Source: Gracilariopsis chorda
Lineage: Eukaryota > Rhodophyta > Florideophyceae > Gracilariales > Gracilariaceae
DNA: 64,000 nt
Direction of reading: 5' to 3'
NCBI GenBank assembly: GCA_003194525.1
Contig: NBIV01000079.1
Coordinates: forward strand, 186,001-250,000
Positions 22,232-34,175 of the stretch are shown piece by piece. Position numbers and translations under genes: made by a program. Within the stretch, counting starts at the first letter, position 1, and every line of letters begins with the position of its first letter. Under the pieces are notes generated by a model. It worked only from the letters and a program-made list of their open reading frames with translations, was not told the DNA's origin and did not search any database.

Positions 22232-24506
22232 GTTGGAAATGAGAGATTGCAGTCGGAATAGTCTGCGAGGTGCGAGCTTCTCGGCGATAAATTGAAATGG
22301 GTGCAGGGCCCCGGAACGCTGGCGCTCAACGGCGGGAACAAGGCCGGAGTTGGTCTGTACAAACAGGGGCAGGAGACGGAGACGCCTGGATAGGGATACA
22401 AGACTACTTTTGAACTCCTGAATTAACACGGCGCACGGAGTTGCAAAACAAAAACGAAAAAAAAAGATTCGCACACCATTCGAGTGGTTTCCGACAAAAG
22501 TAGTCACCGATCTCTGTGCACGAGGTGCTCATGACCGAAAAGCAAGTTACGTCTCTCCTTGTATCTTCCTAAAGCAGTTATCAGTCGAAATGAAAGCAAC
22601 TGATGTCTTACGAAACACAAAACTATCAGTGAAACTCATACGCAGCACGATCGGACGACCAGAATACCAAAGAACCATCGTCCGCGTACGTTTCACGCCC
22701 TTTCCCAGATCATCTTCGCGCACGCTCTAACTATTTCGCTCTCTTCCTCCTGGTCCTGTAGCACCTGGGTTTTCGAAGGCTGAATCAAACAAAGATTCAT
22801 GAGGACGGTCCACGAGTTTGGGGCATGCTCGAAAAGGTTCTGCATCTTGTAAAGATTGAGCGAATACATGCAGAAGAGCTGTCGGATTCATCTCATAAGA
22901 CTTTATGAAGTCGAGATGCAACTTGATCCTGGCTACTATCGGACATTATATCGCGTTTGCACTCTAATCTGATTCATAATCATATCATTCTCTTCCGTTC
23001 ACGAGATGGAAACCAACCCCCTCCAGTTCAAGAGATGATATCTGAGTTGAGATGTGCAAGAACCATGTATTTACATAGCATAGTTAATCGTGTGGAACAG
23101 TAATACGGGACCTATTTTGTGTGCCATTGGCGTAGGACGCGTTCCAACCTCCAAGTGAGGCTTGCTGCTAGGAAGGAACCCCCTCAGAATATCGAGAAGC
23201 TCGCTTGCCGTGTCGTGTGATTTCCAAGCGTATTTCCCCCTTTTTCTCCACTTAATGGAGCTGTTTGGAGGCGGGATCTGCTGGTTCTGTGAAGCAATAA
23301 ACATATTCACGTTTCCACGGTGAGACACTTGGTGCTGCACCAAAGTGCAAAGGGAACAGCAAGGGCATCTTCACTTCCATACAAGGGAAAACATCGCAGA
23401 AGTATTGATTGCATTCCGACTGCGTCTTCATACCCAAGAGGTACTGAAAAGCACATGTGAGAGATTCTGCCAAGCAATTTCGACTTGGAAAGGGATACTA
23501 CGGTATATGCTCATGATTCTTTTTTGGGCTTGAGGTTGCGGTTTGTGATTTCGTGTCCGAACAAATGCTAGTTACAATGCAATAGAAGGTAAAGAAGGAC
23601 AGCTTGATCCGTTCCCCAAACGCTTTGCGTTAGGTAAGGATTGAAGGGTTATCGTTCTTCGTGTCAACGTACCTCTATTCTTGCGTCTATCCCACAAGCT
23701 GGTTGTGCAACGCCACTTGTCTATCTACTGGAAGCACATCCACGGATCCGTGCACGATAGCACACTAAGCTCCATCCGTTACAACACCTCGCTTGGAATG
23801 TAAACGGATATGTCTCTGACGTGCATGCTATATCCTCGAACCTCTAGGAATTCTACACTGGACTCGGAAAAACATGTCTACCATGGGTCTATCAGCAGCT
23901 CTCTTCGTTTGTCAACACCTGTGGTTTGTCAATGTTTCATGGTTTCTCCGAAGAGATCGCAACGCACGGGAGGTGGCCAGAAAGAAGCTAGGCCCTCATG
24001 AGATACGCGACCACCTACTATATACAATGTCTCACCCTTCATATCCAAAGCCATTTTATATGGCGTTTGAAGTTGCAACAGTACTGCTCAGTTCCGCATG
24101 GAATGGCATGTTCCTGTACACTAACAGTTTATGAGCTATCTTGTCTGTGAAACCGAGAGCTTAGCGGCTTTCAAAGAATTAACGTTGCGCACAGCAACAT
24201 GAGTGTACATAAGGACCAAAATGGAAAGCATGTTAAAGCAACAAAATCGACGCCCGTCTGGTGTATACCACCCCGATCTCATTTCAATATACCCATGCAC
24301 AATACCCAATCACCTCCCTCTACAAACCATGTTACATGACCTGCTGCAAACTTCTCTCCTTCTTAAGTTGGTCTAATGAACCAACGACTGCATGAAATGG
24401 ACTTGACAACACATCACCGCAGCACCATTCACCACCAGATGCATTGGTGACACAAAAGCTCCATCGGCAATTCCTGCATATTTGCGCCTAGGAGGTACAC
24501 ATGACA
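22232..24506. other. Intergenic interval
   Basis: The first part should contain the RGP1 promoter. No other well supported gene is visible. One short membrane-protein-like ORF at 23874-24134 is listed with low confidence. Confidence 0.5.
23874..24134 (+). CDS. Putative small membrane protein or terminal exon
   Basis: An 86-codon frame that starts with ATG and encodes two hydrophobic stretches (about residues 5-26 and 63-84) separated by a charged segment rich in Arg and Lys. The frame stays open a further 18 codons upstream, where a hydrophobic/aromatic pattern continues, so it could be the last exon of a larger multi-pass protein. I find no upstream exon. There is no family match from reading alone. 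Confidence 0.25.
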   Translation: MSTMGLSAALFVCQHLWFVNVSWFLRRDRNAREVARKKLGPHEIRDHLLYTMSHPSYPKPFYMAFEVATVLLSSAWNGMFLYTNSL

Positions 24507-26237
24507 TCAAGGCGGTGGAACCGGAGTCCGGCATAGAGCACACTCCAGGCGTATTTCAAGCCACTTCTCCAGGCAGTCGCTGTGAAAGAAATGATCACAT
24601 GGGGTAACCATCCGTTCTCTAGAGTTTACAGGTACCGGTTCCATGCATATACAACACTCTCGGAGGGGCTCGGGATCGGCATCTGCGGCTAGCATTTCGT
24701 CCTCGCTAGCACCAGCTTCAAGATCCGCTGAATCGTCATCTACGACGATGGGACGAAAGTAGTCATACTTTTCCGGAAGAAGCTCTTTCGGTATAAACCA
24801 GCGCGGGCCAAATTTGTACTGGGACAAGAGAATAGTAGCCTGTGTGCTTAGCCATACAACCAGAGCAATGGCCGATGCAGGTTGCGGCTGCACGTGCAGA
24901 AAGTTGTGAGGGCAGCCCCAGAAGTACAATGGGATAGCAAGACGAGTGACGGTTGTACCGATAATATACGAGGGAAGCAGAGGACGACGATGGTCTTCGA
25001 CAGCATTGAGTACTATTTGTGGTACCCAGAACGAAAACAAGGCAAACAGAAAGAACCGCATATGGTTTTGGAGCTGATAAAGAAGAAGAATACCAATCAA
25101 CAATGAGCCGTAAAATCGGGAATATAGCGTGGAGAGTTCTCGGCGCATCGCCTCCCAGCCTTCAGAGAAACCAGAAGGGCGGCGTGCCTTCCATATGAGC
25201 AACATCCATCTCATTAAAAAGATGGAGAAGCAGATGAACTTGAAGAAGGCAGCAGTAGCAAACGCATTGAAGAGCGGCTGCACAGCGATGCCCATAGTGA
25301 GATGTCCAAGGCACAGGTAAGAGTCTGCAACAGCTTGCAAGCCCACGGTCATTAAAGAGACACGACGAGCGCCAGCTTGGGTGCTTGTCATTTCCATCTG
25401 TCTGATGAGAACAATAACTTGTATAAAGGCGACGACGGTGACAAGCAGGGTGTAGTTAATAGCCTTGCCAAAAAGAGTTACCGTGTCGAGGGTGGACAGA
25501 ACGAGGGATATTCTGGTTTGACATTGCTTGGATACAAAAACACCTTTCATCTCTACAAACTCATCAGTGGGGTCCAGTTGACTGCCCGACAAAACGCCAG
25601 GAACGTTGGGATCGAGGCGCTGTGTGTCGCTTTCGCTAGGGGTCTCATCGGTGAACTGTCCCTCGGTGACATGAAAAGTGGCATGAAAGGCGCACTGCGC
25701 GGCAATGAGGGATCGAGGGATGGCACGTTGCGCTCGGTACTGTTTGCGATGCTTTTGAAATCTTGGAGATACGGCCTTGAGGAAGCGTTCTTCCGTAGTA
25801 TTGAGTTTGGTAACCTTCTGATTACGCGAATACACCGTATAGAGGCGGTGCAAAATGTCAAGCGCATCGCTTGAAAACACATCACCGACGACAATGACGG
25901 TGCCGGACAATTGGTCATACAAGCCCAGCAAATTTAGGGTGAGGTCACGTGGAGTTCCGTAGGCGCCATCGCGCAAAAGAAGGTCACCGAGGACGAGATT
26001 AACGGCGGGAGAGAGAGTGGTGAGGTGGTTCTGCGCTGTTAGCAAAGCGAATCCGGTCGATTTATGGAAGGTGGCGTTTGGAAAGGGACTATTTGCGTCC
26101 CATGTCCCGTCATAAATACGAGCCAAATCACGCGGGAATACATGTGGGGGCGGGGGCGTAGGAGCGGGAGCAGCAGAAGCAGCTGCCAGGGCGAACAAAA
26201 GCGCGAGCGCGACTTGTAACAGGAGCGAAAAGGCCAT
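24507..26237 (-). CDS. TUL1: Transmembrane RING E3 ubiquitin ligase, TUL1/DSC1/FLY family
   Basis: A 576-residue protein with a signal peptide (residues 1-24), a lumenal domain and about seven membrane segments (roughly 255-490). It ends in a C-terminal RING-H2 finger (C-C-I-C-M, then C-D-H-F-F-H-S-D-C, then C-A-L-C). The lumenal start, with Y-D-G-T-W-D near residue 42 and the following strand-rich region, is the conserved part of yeast Tul1, fission yeast Dsc1 and plant FLY1/FLY2. These ligases act in Golgi or endosome membranes to ubiquitinate misplaced membrane proteins, and FLY1 also adjusts pectin esterification in plant seed mucilage. The finger has all eight zinc ligands. No intron. 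The ATG at 26237 gives a clean signal peptide. Confidence 0.85.
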   Translation of the reverse strand: MAFSLLLQVALALLFALAAASAAPAPTPPPPHVFPRDLARIYDGTWDANSPFPNATFHKSTGFALLTAQNHLTTLSPAVNLVLGDLLLRDGAYGTPRDLTLNLLGLYDQLSGTVIVVGDVFSSDALDILHRLYTVYSRNQKVTKLNTTEERFLKAVSPRFQKHRKQYRAQRAIPRSLIAAQCAFHATFHVTEGQFTDETPSESDTQRLDPNVPGVLSGSQLDPTDEFVEMKGVFVSKQCQTRISLVLSTLDTVTLFGKAINYTLLVTVVAFIQVIVLIRQMEMTSTQAGARRVSLMTVGLQAVADSYLCLGHLTMGIAVQPLFNAFATAAFFKFICFSIFLMRWMLLIWKARRPSGFSEGWEAMRRELSTLYSRFYGSLLIGILLLYQLQNHMRFFLFALFSFWVPQIVLNAVEDHRRPLLPSYIIGTTVTRLAIPLYFWGCPHNFLHVQPQPASAIALVVWLSTQATILLSQYKFGPRWFIPKELLPEKYDYFRPIVVDDDSADLEAGASEDEMLAADADPEPLRECCICMEPVPVNSRERMVTPCDHFFHSDCLEKWLEIRLECALCRTPVPPP

Positions 26238-27204
26238 GTTGGTACCGCGGAAAAGGGGGAAGGCCGCGGCGAGCAGTTGAGACTAGACTGACATGGTATG
26301 ATGGCGACAGCGCGCACAACGTCTATGGTGGTAGTGGAGAAGCTTTAAACGGACGGGGAGGTCAAAGTTTTGAGAGTGGTGCGTAGAAACGCGTGTGGCG
26401 AACTGGCAGCCGAGGGAACTCAGGGCGGGGGGCAGGGTCGGGGGTTTGACTTGAGAAGGGGTTGGGTTTCGCGTGGTGGACGGGTTTTGAGTCGATGCGT
26501 GCGCAGGTCGGGCCAACAGTCTTCAGTTGATGCGCGCTCGCTCGCTGCTGGCGCTATTCTGGGCTTTCCGTGTGTAGTACTGGAAGTAGCCTCACATCGC
26601 ACGTTGATTGGAGCACCCGATACTGTAAGCCGGTTGTCTGTTAGCAATTTTCGCTGCCATTGGATTCGGATTTGCGCTGGACCGCCCTGTGATCTGTCTG
26701 TTCAGCACACTCTGTTGGGCTTCGGGGTGCTCGTGGGGGGAGTGCACTTTCTTCATCGTGCGCTCTTCCACCGATCGTCTGGAGACGTGTTTGATCCTCT
26801 CTTGTATTGGAGTCTGCGGCTTGGACGCTTGTCATAGCCCCGAGTGACACCTTCCCTTCGTCTTTGCACTGTTCCATGCATTCGCTCACGCCCTTCTGCG
26901 CTGGAGTGCGCGGACGAGGCTGCAGCTCACCAGTTGTCTATCGAACGGCGCTGCGCCGACCAGCCGCTTTCTCTTGCCCGGTCCACTTGCAGCCATAGTT
27001 ATCAGCGATGCAGCACCCACGTTGGAATGCATTTTTGAGAATGACTCAACCCCCCGGCCGGATCGCCTAATCGTTCACCCATTGTGACGTTCACCTTTTG
27101 TGTTATTGCAAAGTTCACCATGAACTCCGCCCGCATCAGTCAACTGCTGCTATGAACTCTCGCGTTTGGTATCAGCTTTCATTCCATGCGGGAGCCAGCG
27201 AGGA

Positions 27205-27227
27205 CCTTCTTACCCTTGGTAAGAAGG
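27205..27227. repeat. Hairpin with 10-bp perfect stem
   Basis: CCTTCTTACC and GGTAAGAAGG flank a 3-nt loop (CTT). The inner TACC/GGTA pair is shared with the other palindromes in the window. Confidence 0.7.
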
Positions 27228-28962
27228 AATAAGGCTAGCCTCACGCGTCTGTTGTACAGAGCGTGCGTAACACGAATAGTCGCGTGTGTCAACTGCAACA
27301 CCGCGTTGAGATAAGCACACCACTAGAATCAGTTTGACCATTCATCTCCGCCAACTTGTGCACACACAACATGCATGCAATGCAAGTCATTCATACTGTA
27401 CCTTTGGTGCTTTTTGTTCACCTTCATGACTCTCGAAAGCGCGGAGCAGTCGCAAGCCGCTCATCGTCTTGTAATGCAGCTCCTCATGCTTCCCGTCCGT
27501 ACAATGGCTCTTGGAATTCATTGACAAGAGTAGAGGGATAGTTACCCATCTCAGTGGGCCGAATTGTTTATGAAACTCCACCGTGAGCAAGAGGTGCCTA
27601 TTCTCAATTGTGCTGGTGCTGCTGTCTTTACCAACGCTATCCGTCGACCCCTTGTTGCCTGTACCTGGTTCGACCACAAAGCCTAAACTGTTTCTTCTTG
27701 CACAGCAGGTCCCGTATTTCTATGCAGTACAGTACGCTCCGCTTATAACTGCTGTTAACGCTAGCTCTAGACATGATGTCTTCCTTTCGGAATTCTACGT
27801 GGTTGCGATTCTCTCGTCACCATAGGAACATGAAACCGGAGTCAGCACCTCTTGAGTAATCCTTCGGGAACAAATATTCCGTTGGAAAGCAACCAAGCGT
27901 TCACCGCCCTCCCCGCAACCCAGTCACAACAATTTGTTAGCGTTTCACTCTTGTGTGCGTCCACGCACGAAAAGTACAGCCAATGTGTGTGCATGCTGGT
28001 GAGATCATGACAGAAACTGCTAGCCTTGAACCTCCTGGTAAATTCTTTTGTGGTGCACCTGTGCCGGTGCCTCTGCAATGTCGTATATAACACTGGGCCG
28101 TATTCTTTTCTGAACACAGCTGCATTGACTTCCGGCACCTGTTGACTATGCTTTCACCGTTTTCTTGTTAACACCCCATTCGTACTCCACCAGAGAATGT
28201 GCTTCGTTCGTCCGGTGAACTGCGGATCGTGGTAAAGGGTTAACAGGGTTAGAGACGCTACCCTTCGTAGCTGCCAAAGAATTGATATATTGTTACCGTT
28301 CGTCGCATAGTGTGTGGTGCATAATTGTGCACCATGTACTACCCCAGCGCCGAAACATCTCGTAGAAAGTTCAGAACTTGACGCGGGAACTGCAAAATTG
28401 GATATCATCAGGGTGCATAATGCATCATGATGGTGTCATTAGCTTATACTACCACCTACATCTATCAATTCATGTCCTGTATGTAGGGTTCATGGGTGCA
28501 CGCTACTACTTCCGAAAGCGTGGGGGGAGTTCTTATCACAGACTTTGTCTCGTACTCATCTATCTTTCAGGAAGCTATTTTCGGGCATTCTTCTACCAGT
28601 CTCAGAACTTGGAACTGAAGGAAGAACGGGCGATCTTCTGTGGTTAATCTGTTGCAAAGGAAGGAGTCCCGCATGCTTTTAATTGCCGAATCTGAGAGAA
28701 CAGCTCGTGCGGGTTGTAAAGTTACGCAAGAACGCAGCACAAGATACAACGGTACGGGTTAATCCACGTGCATGGATGATGGGGCGATCCTTGCTGTCCA
28801 AGTCTTCTGGCTTTTTTCTGCGTTGGAATCAAGATCTGGACTCCGAGTCCTCCAAGGTCAGGTTAGATAGAAGTGGAACAAGAACGGTGGTCCGACAAAC
28901 TCTGAATTCGCAATGAGGCGCCTGCAAAACGTGCTGCGTTTTCGGGCACGACAGGTATCTAT

Positions 28963-29003
28963 CTACCAAGGGTAGCGGTCCGCTACCAGCAGTACCAACG
29001 GTA
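28963..29003. repeat. Chained TACC/GGTA and CGGTCCG palindromes
   Basis: Three overlapping or adjacent palindromes: CTACC-AAG-GGTAG (28963-28975), GGTAGCGG-T-CCGCTACC (28971-28987) and TACC-AAC-GGTA (about 28993-29003). The middle one is the same repeat as at 6962 and 8305. Confidence 0.7.
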
Positions 29004-29147
29004 TGATACGATTCACAGAAGTCGTTCTCTGCTAGAGGAAATGGCACTCTGGTTCTCTGTATCATACTGTACAGTATTCTGTACTGTGTTATTGCTGGCA
29101 AAAGGGTTAAAAGGCTAACGGGCTGAAAGGGTTAGACCGCTAGCAAT

Positions 29148-29165
29148 CGCTACTAGCTAGTAGCG
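29148..29165. repeat. 18-bp perfect palindrome
   Basis: CGCTACTAG/CTAGTAGCG, uninterrupted. It sits 145 bp after the chained palindromes at 28963-29003. Confidence 0.65.
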
Positions 29166-30074
29166 TACAGTAGGACGTGCTTCCGGAGCACTGGAGAGAT
29201 ACGGTATCGAGATCGCACGTTGCACTGTTTCTCCCCACCGCAGAGCACAAACCGTGCAGGTGGAAATGACGCCGTTTGGTATTTCAATTCCACTTGTGGC
29301 CACCAACTTCTCCATTAATATATCTGCATATCCGCATTGGCCCAATGTCGTCATGAAGAGAAATCCGCCTCCTCTGTAATGATATTACATGTTCAACTTT
29401 TCGAAAGAAGCATTATGTGTGGCCGCAGTTATTTGAATGTTCAACCTACAGGTATTGACTTAGCCCGGGTTCCTTGTTGCCCCATCCATGTGTCATATCC
29501 CAAGGCCTTTGGGTACTCCTTTCTCATCTGAAAACCTGACAAGCTTGCGAAAAGCCAAAATCTCGAGAACGCCGAAGAGACGTAAAATCTGTCCTTGATG
29601 AGTTATCTCGATCCTTGAGCGAAAACATGAAGGCAAAATTATGCTGCACGATGTCACACACTGTTCGAAGAGCGACGCACGACGCTAGCTAGAGATGAGC
29701 ATTACCACTGAAAATAGAGGGGTGCTAAGGCGTAGACCTGTATCTAAGAAACTTAAAACTTCTACATTGCAACAACGTGAAGATGTAGATAGGCGTGCTT
29801 GTCATGCGCGTGTCACCATACTTCTGTTATGTACCCTTGTAAGTTATGAGTGCCCCTGTCCTACAGATCGAGGATCGGCATCGTTAATCGTAAAGTTGTA
29901 GAAATTATTTGAGTCCTCGATCTCATTGGAGCTTGTCCACTGGCGTTTCTGACAGTACCATCGCCCAAAGAGAAAACGTCGAAACCCTTCCCCTGTATTC
30001 GTGCGGTGCGTGCTGTGGTCAACCCTTCATCTCTTCTTTTCGATATCCCATCGCAGTGTACACTTCTGTCGCCC

Positions 30075-30082
30075 TATATAAG
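30075..30082 (+). promoter_or_regulatory. TATA box of spondin copy 2
   Basis: TATATAAG, 109 bp upstream of the ATG. The spacing matches that of the minus-strand copy at 8003. Confidence 0.55.
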
Positions 30083-30183
30083 CAGAATGGGAAAGAGCAG
30101 GGCCACGCCAGGGCCCAAAACGGGTGCACTGAACACACACCAGAAAGGCAACGCCAACTATTGCTCGCTCTCTGGTTTTCACG

Positions 30184-30861
30184 ATGATCCGTAAACTAAT
30201 TGCCTTCGTTCTTGCCCTTGCTGTCTTCGAAGTTGTTCTTGCCGAAGGACATTGCACCGGCAGAGCTCTGTACAGGGTCACCTTCCGCAACCTTCTGACT
30301 CCGGAGAACTTTGGAGATCTCATTCCCGAAACCGGTTTGGTTTTCTCACCGCTTGCTGGAGCCTCACACTCCAACCGCATCTCCTTCTTCACCATCCGCG
30401 GTTTCGCCTCTCCTCAGGTTGAGCAGATCGCCGAGACCGGTCAAAATGGTCGCTTTGTCAGACTCGCCCGGAACCTGAAGTATTCTCGTCGCGGTGTTCT
30501 CAGCGTTTCTGCCGCCAATGGACCTACAATGCCTGGGAACACTACCACTCTGTACTTCTTCGTTGACTGTGCTCATCCATTCATCACTATGCTTGGTATG
30601 ATTGCCCCTTCTCCTGACTGGATCGTTCAACTTAATAACCGACCCTTGATTCGGGACGGGGAGTTTATCTCCGGCGAAAACGGAACGCTCATTGCTTATG
30701 ACACCGGAACTGACGACGGCAGGGAGTTCACCAGCCCGGTCGATGCGTCCCTTGACATGCCGACTGAGCCCCAACAGAACATTGCTCCGCTCGTCGAAGA
30801 TGAGACTGACCGATTCGAGGGTCGCATCGTTGGTATGTTCTACATCCAGAGAGTCAAATGA
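30184..30861 (+). CDS. Secreted spondin_N domain protein, copy 2
   Basis: A 225-residue paralogue of the protein at 7293-8003. The signal peptide (M-I-R-K-L-I-A-F-V-L-A-L, cleaved near residue 21) is followed directly by one spondin_N domain (about 28-223). Shared blocks are L-L-T-P, S-P-L-A-G-A-S-H-S-N-R, A-S-P-Q-V-E-Q-I-A-E-T-G-Q-N-G-R, P-T-M-P-G-N, M-I-A-P-S-P-D-W and G-T-D-D-G. Both shared cysteines are present. It lacks the Arg-rich insert that copy 1 has after its signal peptide. The third base of codons is often C, more GC-rich than copy 1, which suggests either stronger expression or a different age. It is predicted to be extracellular and its function in this organism is unknown. Confidence 0.88.
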   Translation: MIRKLIAFVLALAVFEVVLAEGHCTGRALYRVTFRNLLTPENFGDLIPETGLVFSPLAGASHSNRISFFTIRGFASPQVEQIAETGQNGRFVRLARNLKYSRRGVLSVSAANGPTMPGNTTTLYFFVDCAHPFITMLGMIAPSPDWIVQLNNRPLIRDGEFISGENGTLIAYDTGTDDGREFTSPVDASLDMPTEPQQNIAPLVEDETDRFEGRIVGMFYIQRVK

Positions 30862-31930
30862 GCGAGAAGTCCTGACGTGGGGAGCGAACTGCTGCAGGCG
30901 AAAACATGAGGTTCCATAGTCTTCTCTTACTGCAGATCTAAGCCGATCTCTACGGTTCAAACTCTGAAAAGTAAAGCAGCTGTAACTGCAGTGTTTGCCG
31001 GGCCCGCTCCTCTTTTCATTGTTATGCGAAAGGAGGGGATATGTTCACATTCATGATACCTTTGTAACTCTAGCTCTTTACGCCTCCCTGCCGTACTAGG
31101 GATTTTGTTTCTCGCGGTGCATCAATCATCAATGGCAGCAAAGCTAAACAAAAGTTTACTTTCGGGCACTCCTACCGTACCGTGATATTGCAAATATCCA
31201 CCAATGTGCAGTCTGTTCAAATGCGGCATAGGTCCAAGTCCATGTTTAGTGTTGTGATTGTTGTTGTCGTCGTAATCTACCGACCTTCCGTCTCTTGAAA
31301 GTGAAGTGGATGAGCTTTTGGGTCTGTTTTTGGAACGTAGGCGTCATAGTCAGGCTCGTCGCCAGGCTTGTAACGCAATCGATAGGATTGCAAACAGCGA
31401 TTTCTGGACTTGATTCGGATGGCAATCCGATTGCGGTTGTCACAGCAATCTTTCCCCCAAATTGCAATTGATTGATCACAAGATAAGCTTGATAACTTTG
31501 CAATATCCATCCTTGCCAAACTAGACTAGAAGAACACCTAGTCGTTACAAGTCGAGATTGATCGTTAGAAAACGGTTTCCGGTATATACTCGATATCGAA
31601 TTTAGCAATATCTAGCGGTTCAAATTTTTGACAGAACACTAAACCTTTCGTCACATTCCGCCGTCCTTATAAGATCACATCATAATGCCTAAGTACCGGA
31701 AACTACTTCCAGCTGTGTAACACAGCCTTGAAAAACACTTGTATAGAGTTCGCAAACAACACTAACTTCGAAACAGACTGTATGCGCTCTAACCAAAATT
31801 CATACGTGTTTGTCAGAGACCTATCAAGACAAAAGCATCCGAAGTGTCCCATCGACCTTACTTTACAGATCCTACCCCTGGTAATGGCACTCAGGATTGC
31901 ATTAAAAATATGTGTGTTGATGACCGAAAG

Positions 31931-32034
31931 GGTGTTGGTTCCCGTGAGAGACCCAATCGCCTGTCCATTTCGCTTCCCTCGTTACTAGAGGGAAGACGGG
32001 TACACCTAGTGAAGGCGGATCAGCTTGTACCCTT
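31931..32034 (-). repeat. Dispersed repeat copy, inverted relative to 32991-33093
   Basis: The reverse complement of this segment matches 32991-33093 over about 100 bp, with a few mismatches and small indels (shared blocks GATCCGCCTTCAC, AGGTGTACCCGTCTTCC, GCGAAATGGA, AGGCGATTGG). The two form a widely spaced inverted repeat pair and share core elements with the 6283/36042 family. Confidence 0.75.
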
Positions 32035-32990
32035 TAAAAATATGGAATGCAATCGCAATCGGGATTTGTTTTGTGGAGTAGATCGCTAGCAAATATCTCC
32101 CCATCAGATTGGTACCATCCCTGCTCGTCGCTCTCATGACAAACAGCAAATATCAGATGCGCTCCAAGTTGAGTTGACTACCTTGTAATCTCTTACCACT
32201 TTGTAGTTAGGCACTTCAAATGAAAGCGTTAGAATACATTTCAATGCAGTAAGAGGGCTCTTGAAAACAGTGGCAGCGAAAAGCACTGATGTGTCAGCGA
32301 CAAATATCCTCTTTGCGCTTTGCAGGTTCTACCACTAGACTGCAGCCAGTGACCATAAAAGGGTGCTGCATGCCACTTTTTCGACTTATCAACAGTCAAG
32401 TTACTTTTACAGGCGACAAAAGCATTACGAATCAGCAAGGTGAGTGTTATCAGGTACCGACGTCATTGCCAAGATGGCCCAGTAGCATGGCGTCAGACTA
32501 TCTTGTCAGATCCGAATTAGACATGACTTGTACGTTCAGTACTAACGGTCAGGTAGCTTAGCAAAGCCACTGACCAAGGGCGCGTAGCTTAGTACAGCTG
32601 CGTACTTAAGCGCCCAAATAAAGGCAAGACTCTGATGGAAGAGAAGATCATCAGAGATTATTGTGCCGTCCTCTTTTGTTGCGCTACGCTACGCTGTGAG
32701 TTGTTACAGTGAGGATTGCTAACCCTTTCACTATTATCGGACTAGCTCCACCACAGACGCTTACCGAGTTCGTTCTTATGCTCGACTTCTTAATTTCCGC
32801 GCCCTCTGAAGAACACCTGTAGAAAGGTACAGCAAAACAAAAACAGAATCAATCTTATCAAGCTTGCCCAACGCAGAATCGGTGACAATTGTTTAAAGAT
32901 TTGTTCACTGGCAGGAATGCAGACTTTTTTGCAACGTGTTGTAGCGAGCTAAGCACTTCCTGTTTATTTGTTGAGATCATTTGTCCAGAG

Positions 32991-33093
32991 GTACAAGCCG
33001 ATCCGCCTTCACGAGGTGTACCCGTCTTCCTTTCGTCAGCGAGGGATGCGAAATGGAAAGGCGATTGGATCTCTCACGGAGACCAACAGCTTT
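32991..33093 (+). repeat. Dispersed repeat copy
   Basis: Inverted partner of 31931-32034. The blocks GAGGTGT-CC and CTTCC, and later GCGAAATGGA-GGCGATTGG, align with GAGGTGTGCC-CTTCC and GCCAAATGGATTGGCGATTGG of the copy at 36042. Confidence 0.7.
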
Positions 33094-33342
33094 TCAAAAC
33101 GTCTCCACGCTGAACCGTCCTGCTCCTTGTTTCTTTGACAGCTCGTTACAGATTACATGCGCTTTTAGCGTTCTGTGACTACGGTTCAGATACAGAACAG
33201 TTCTGTTTCGCCCGTTGGAGACTACAACAGCAGTCTCTGCACACCTTTGGACGATAACGGGTTTCCACAACGGACCAACCACTTCTTCTTCTTTATTGTG
33301 AGCGTGAACGTCTATTAATCGTACATCGTGAGCTTTACTACC

Positions 33343-33366
33343 TTCTTCTTCTTCTTCTTCTTCTTT
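33343..33366. repeat. CTT/AAG trinucleotide microsatellite
   Basis: Tandem CTT units over about 24 bp in an intergenic stretch. Confidence 0.85.
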
Positions 33367-33712
33367 ATGGGCGCACATTGTCTAATTGCGACGCTGTGGT
33401 AGAGCTTATCATAATTCCTTCTCAATCTCTCAACAACTAAGGTTAACCGCTAGCTACTCCTCGTGAATGACAAGCTCTCTCTACCCCGTTACACCAGTCT
33501 TTAACTCCCGACTCAAAATATTGTTGATGGCTGTTGCTTGCTCCCACCCTGCTGCAGCCGTGTTACGCTCACTAACTAGTATTCCAAGACGTAGTAGAAT
33601 GGTACAAAAGTTCTGCGGGGAGACCCGAATGTATAATCCATTTCGTTCTGGCGCGTTTCGCCTCTTCCAGACTTTGCTCTGCTAATCCTTCCTCAACTCG
33701 AGAGAACGCCAG

Positions 33713-33795
33713 GTAAGGGGTACACCACGACAAGGCGGATTCCATGTACCTCGTTCGCGCCACCCAGAAGATCTGGTGACATCTTACTCTCCCTT
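33713..33795 (-). repeat. Diverged dispersed repeat copy
   Basis: GGGGTACACCACGACAAGGCG resembles the reverse complement of the 32991 copy. The following CCAGAAGATC block is shared with 34095-34170, so this and the 34.1-kb copy form a sub-group. Confidence 0.55.
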
Positions 33796-34094
33796 TTCTC
33801 TTTTCCCTTGGCGATAAAGGGCGGTAAGATCGGGTTGGGGCCCGTGTGTGCTGTAGATCAGCTTTACTACCAACCTCCAATACCCATAACGCTTTGTTTG
33901 ATATCGTAGCTACAAACTAAGCAAACTAAGATTTTCAGCCGTGTTAGGGTCACTGAGCTACTTTGTGATTAAGCAAAGAAAGCATTAGATCTCAAAGGTA
34001 CTTTCGTCTGCGTGAGCATTTCGTCACCGATGATCATCGCCTTTCATCCCTTGTTCCCTAAATTTCTACCTCTCCTTCTCCCTCTATATAGGTC

Positions 34095-34175
34095 ATCGGT
34101 TAAGGGGCACACCACTACAAGGCGCTCTGCACATACCACGTTGTGCAACCAGAAGATCATGATTGCGTTCTCTTC
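34095..34175 (-). repeat. Diverged dispersed repeat copy
   Basis: TTAAGGGGCACACCACTACAA, then ACCAGAAGATC and a pyrimidine-rich tail, parallel to 33713-33795. Confidence 0.55.

Larger units (their letters stand above)
26238..30183. other. Nearly gene-empty interval
   Basis: About 3.9 kb. The first 700 bp is GC-rich and should include the RING-ligase promoter; the 155-codon plus ORF there has no domain and a rival frame opposite. The rest is AT-richer, with palindromes at 27205, 28963-29003 and 29148. No gene is supported. Confidence 0.55.

Noticed and set aside
22232-22507. Upstream extension of RGP1
   Set aside because: It starts with GTG and shows no arrestin-like pattern; the ATG at 22231 fits the family.
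26370-26837. 155-codon plus ORF upstream of the RING ligase
   Set aside because: GC-rich promoter-like region with competing minus ORFs and no domain signal.
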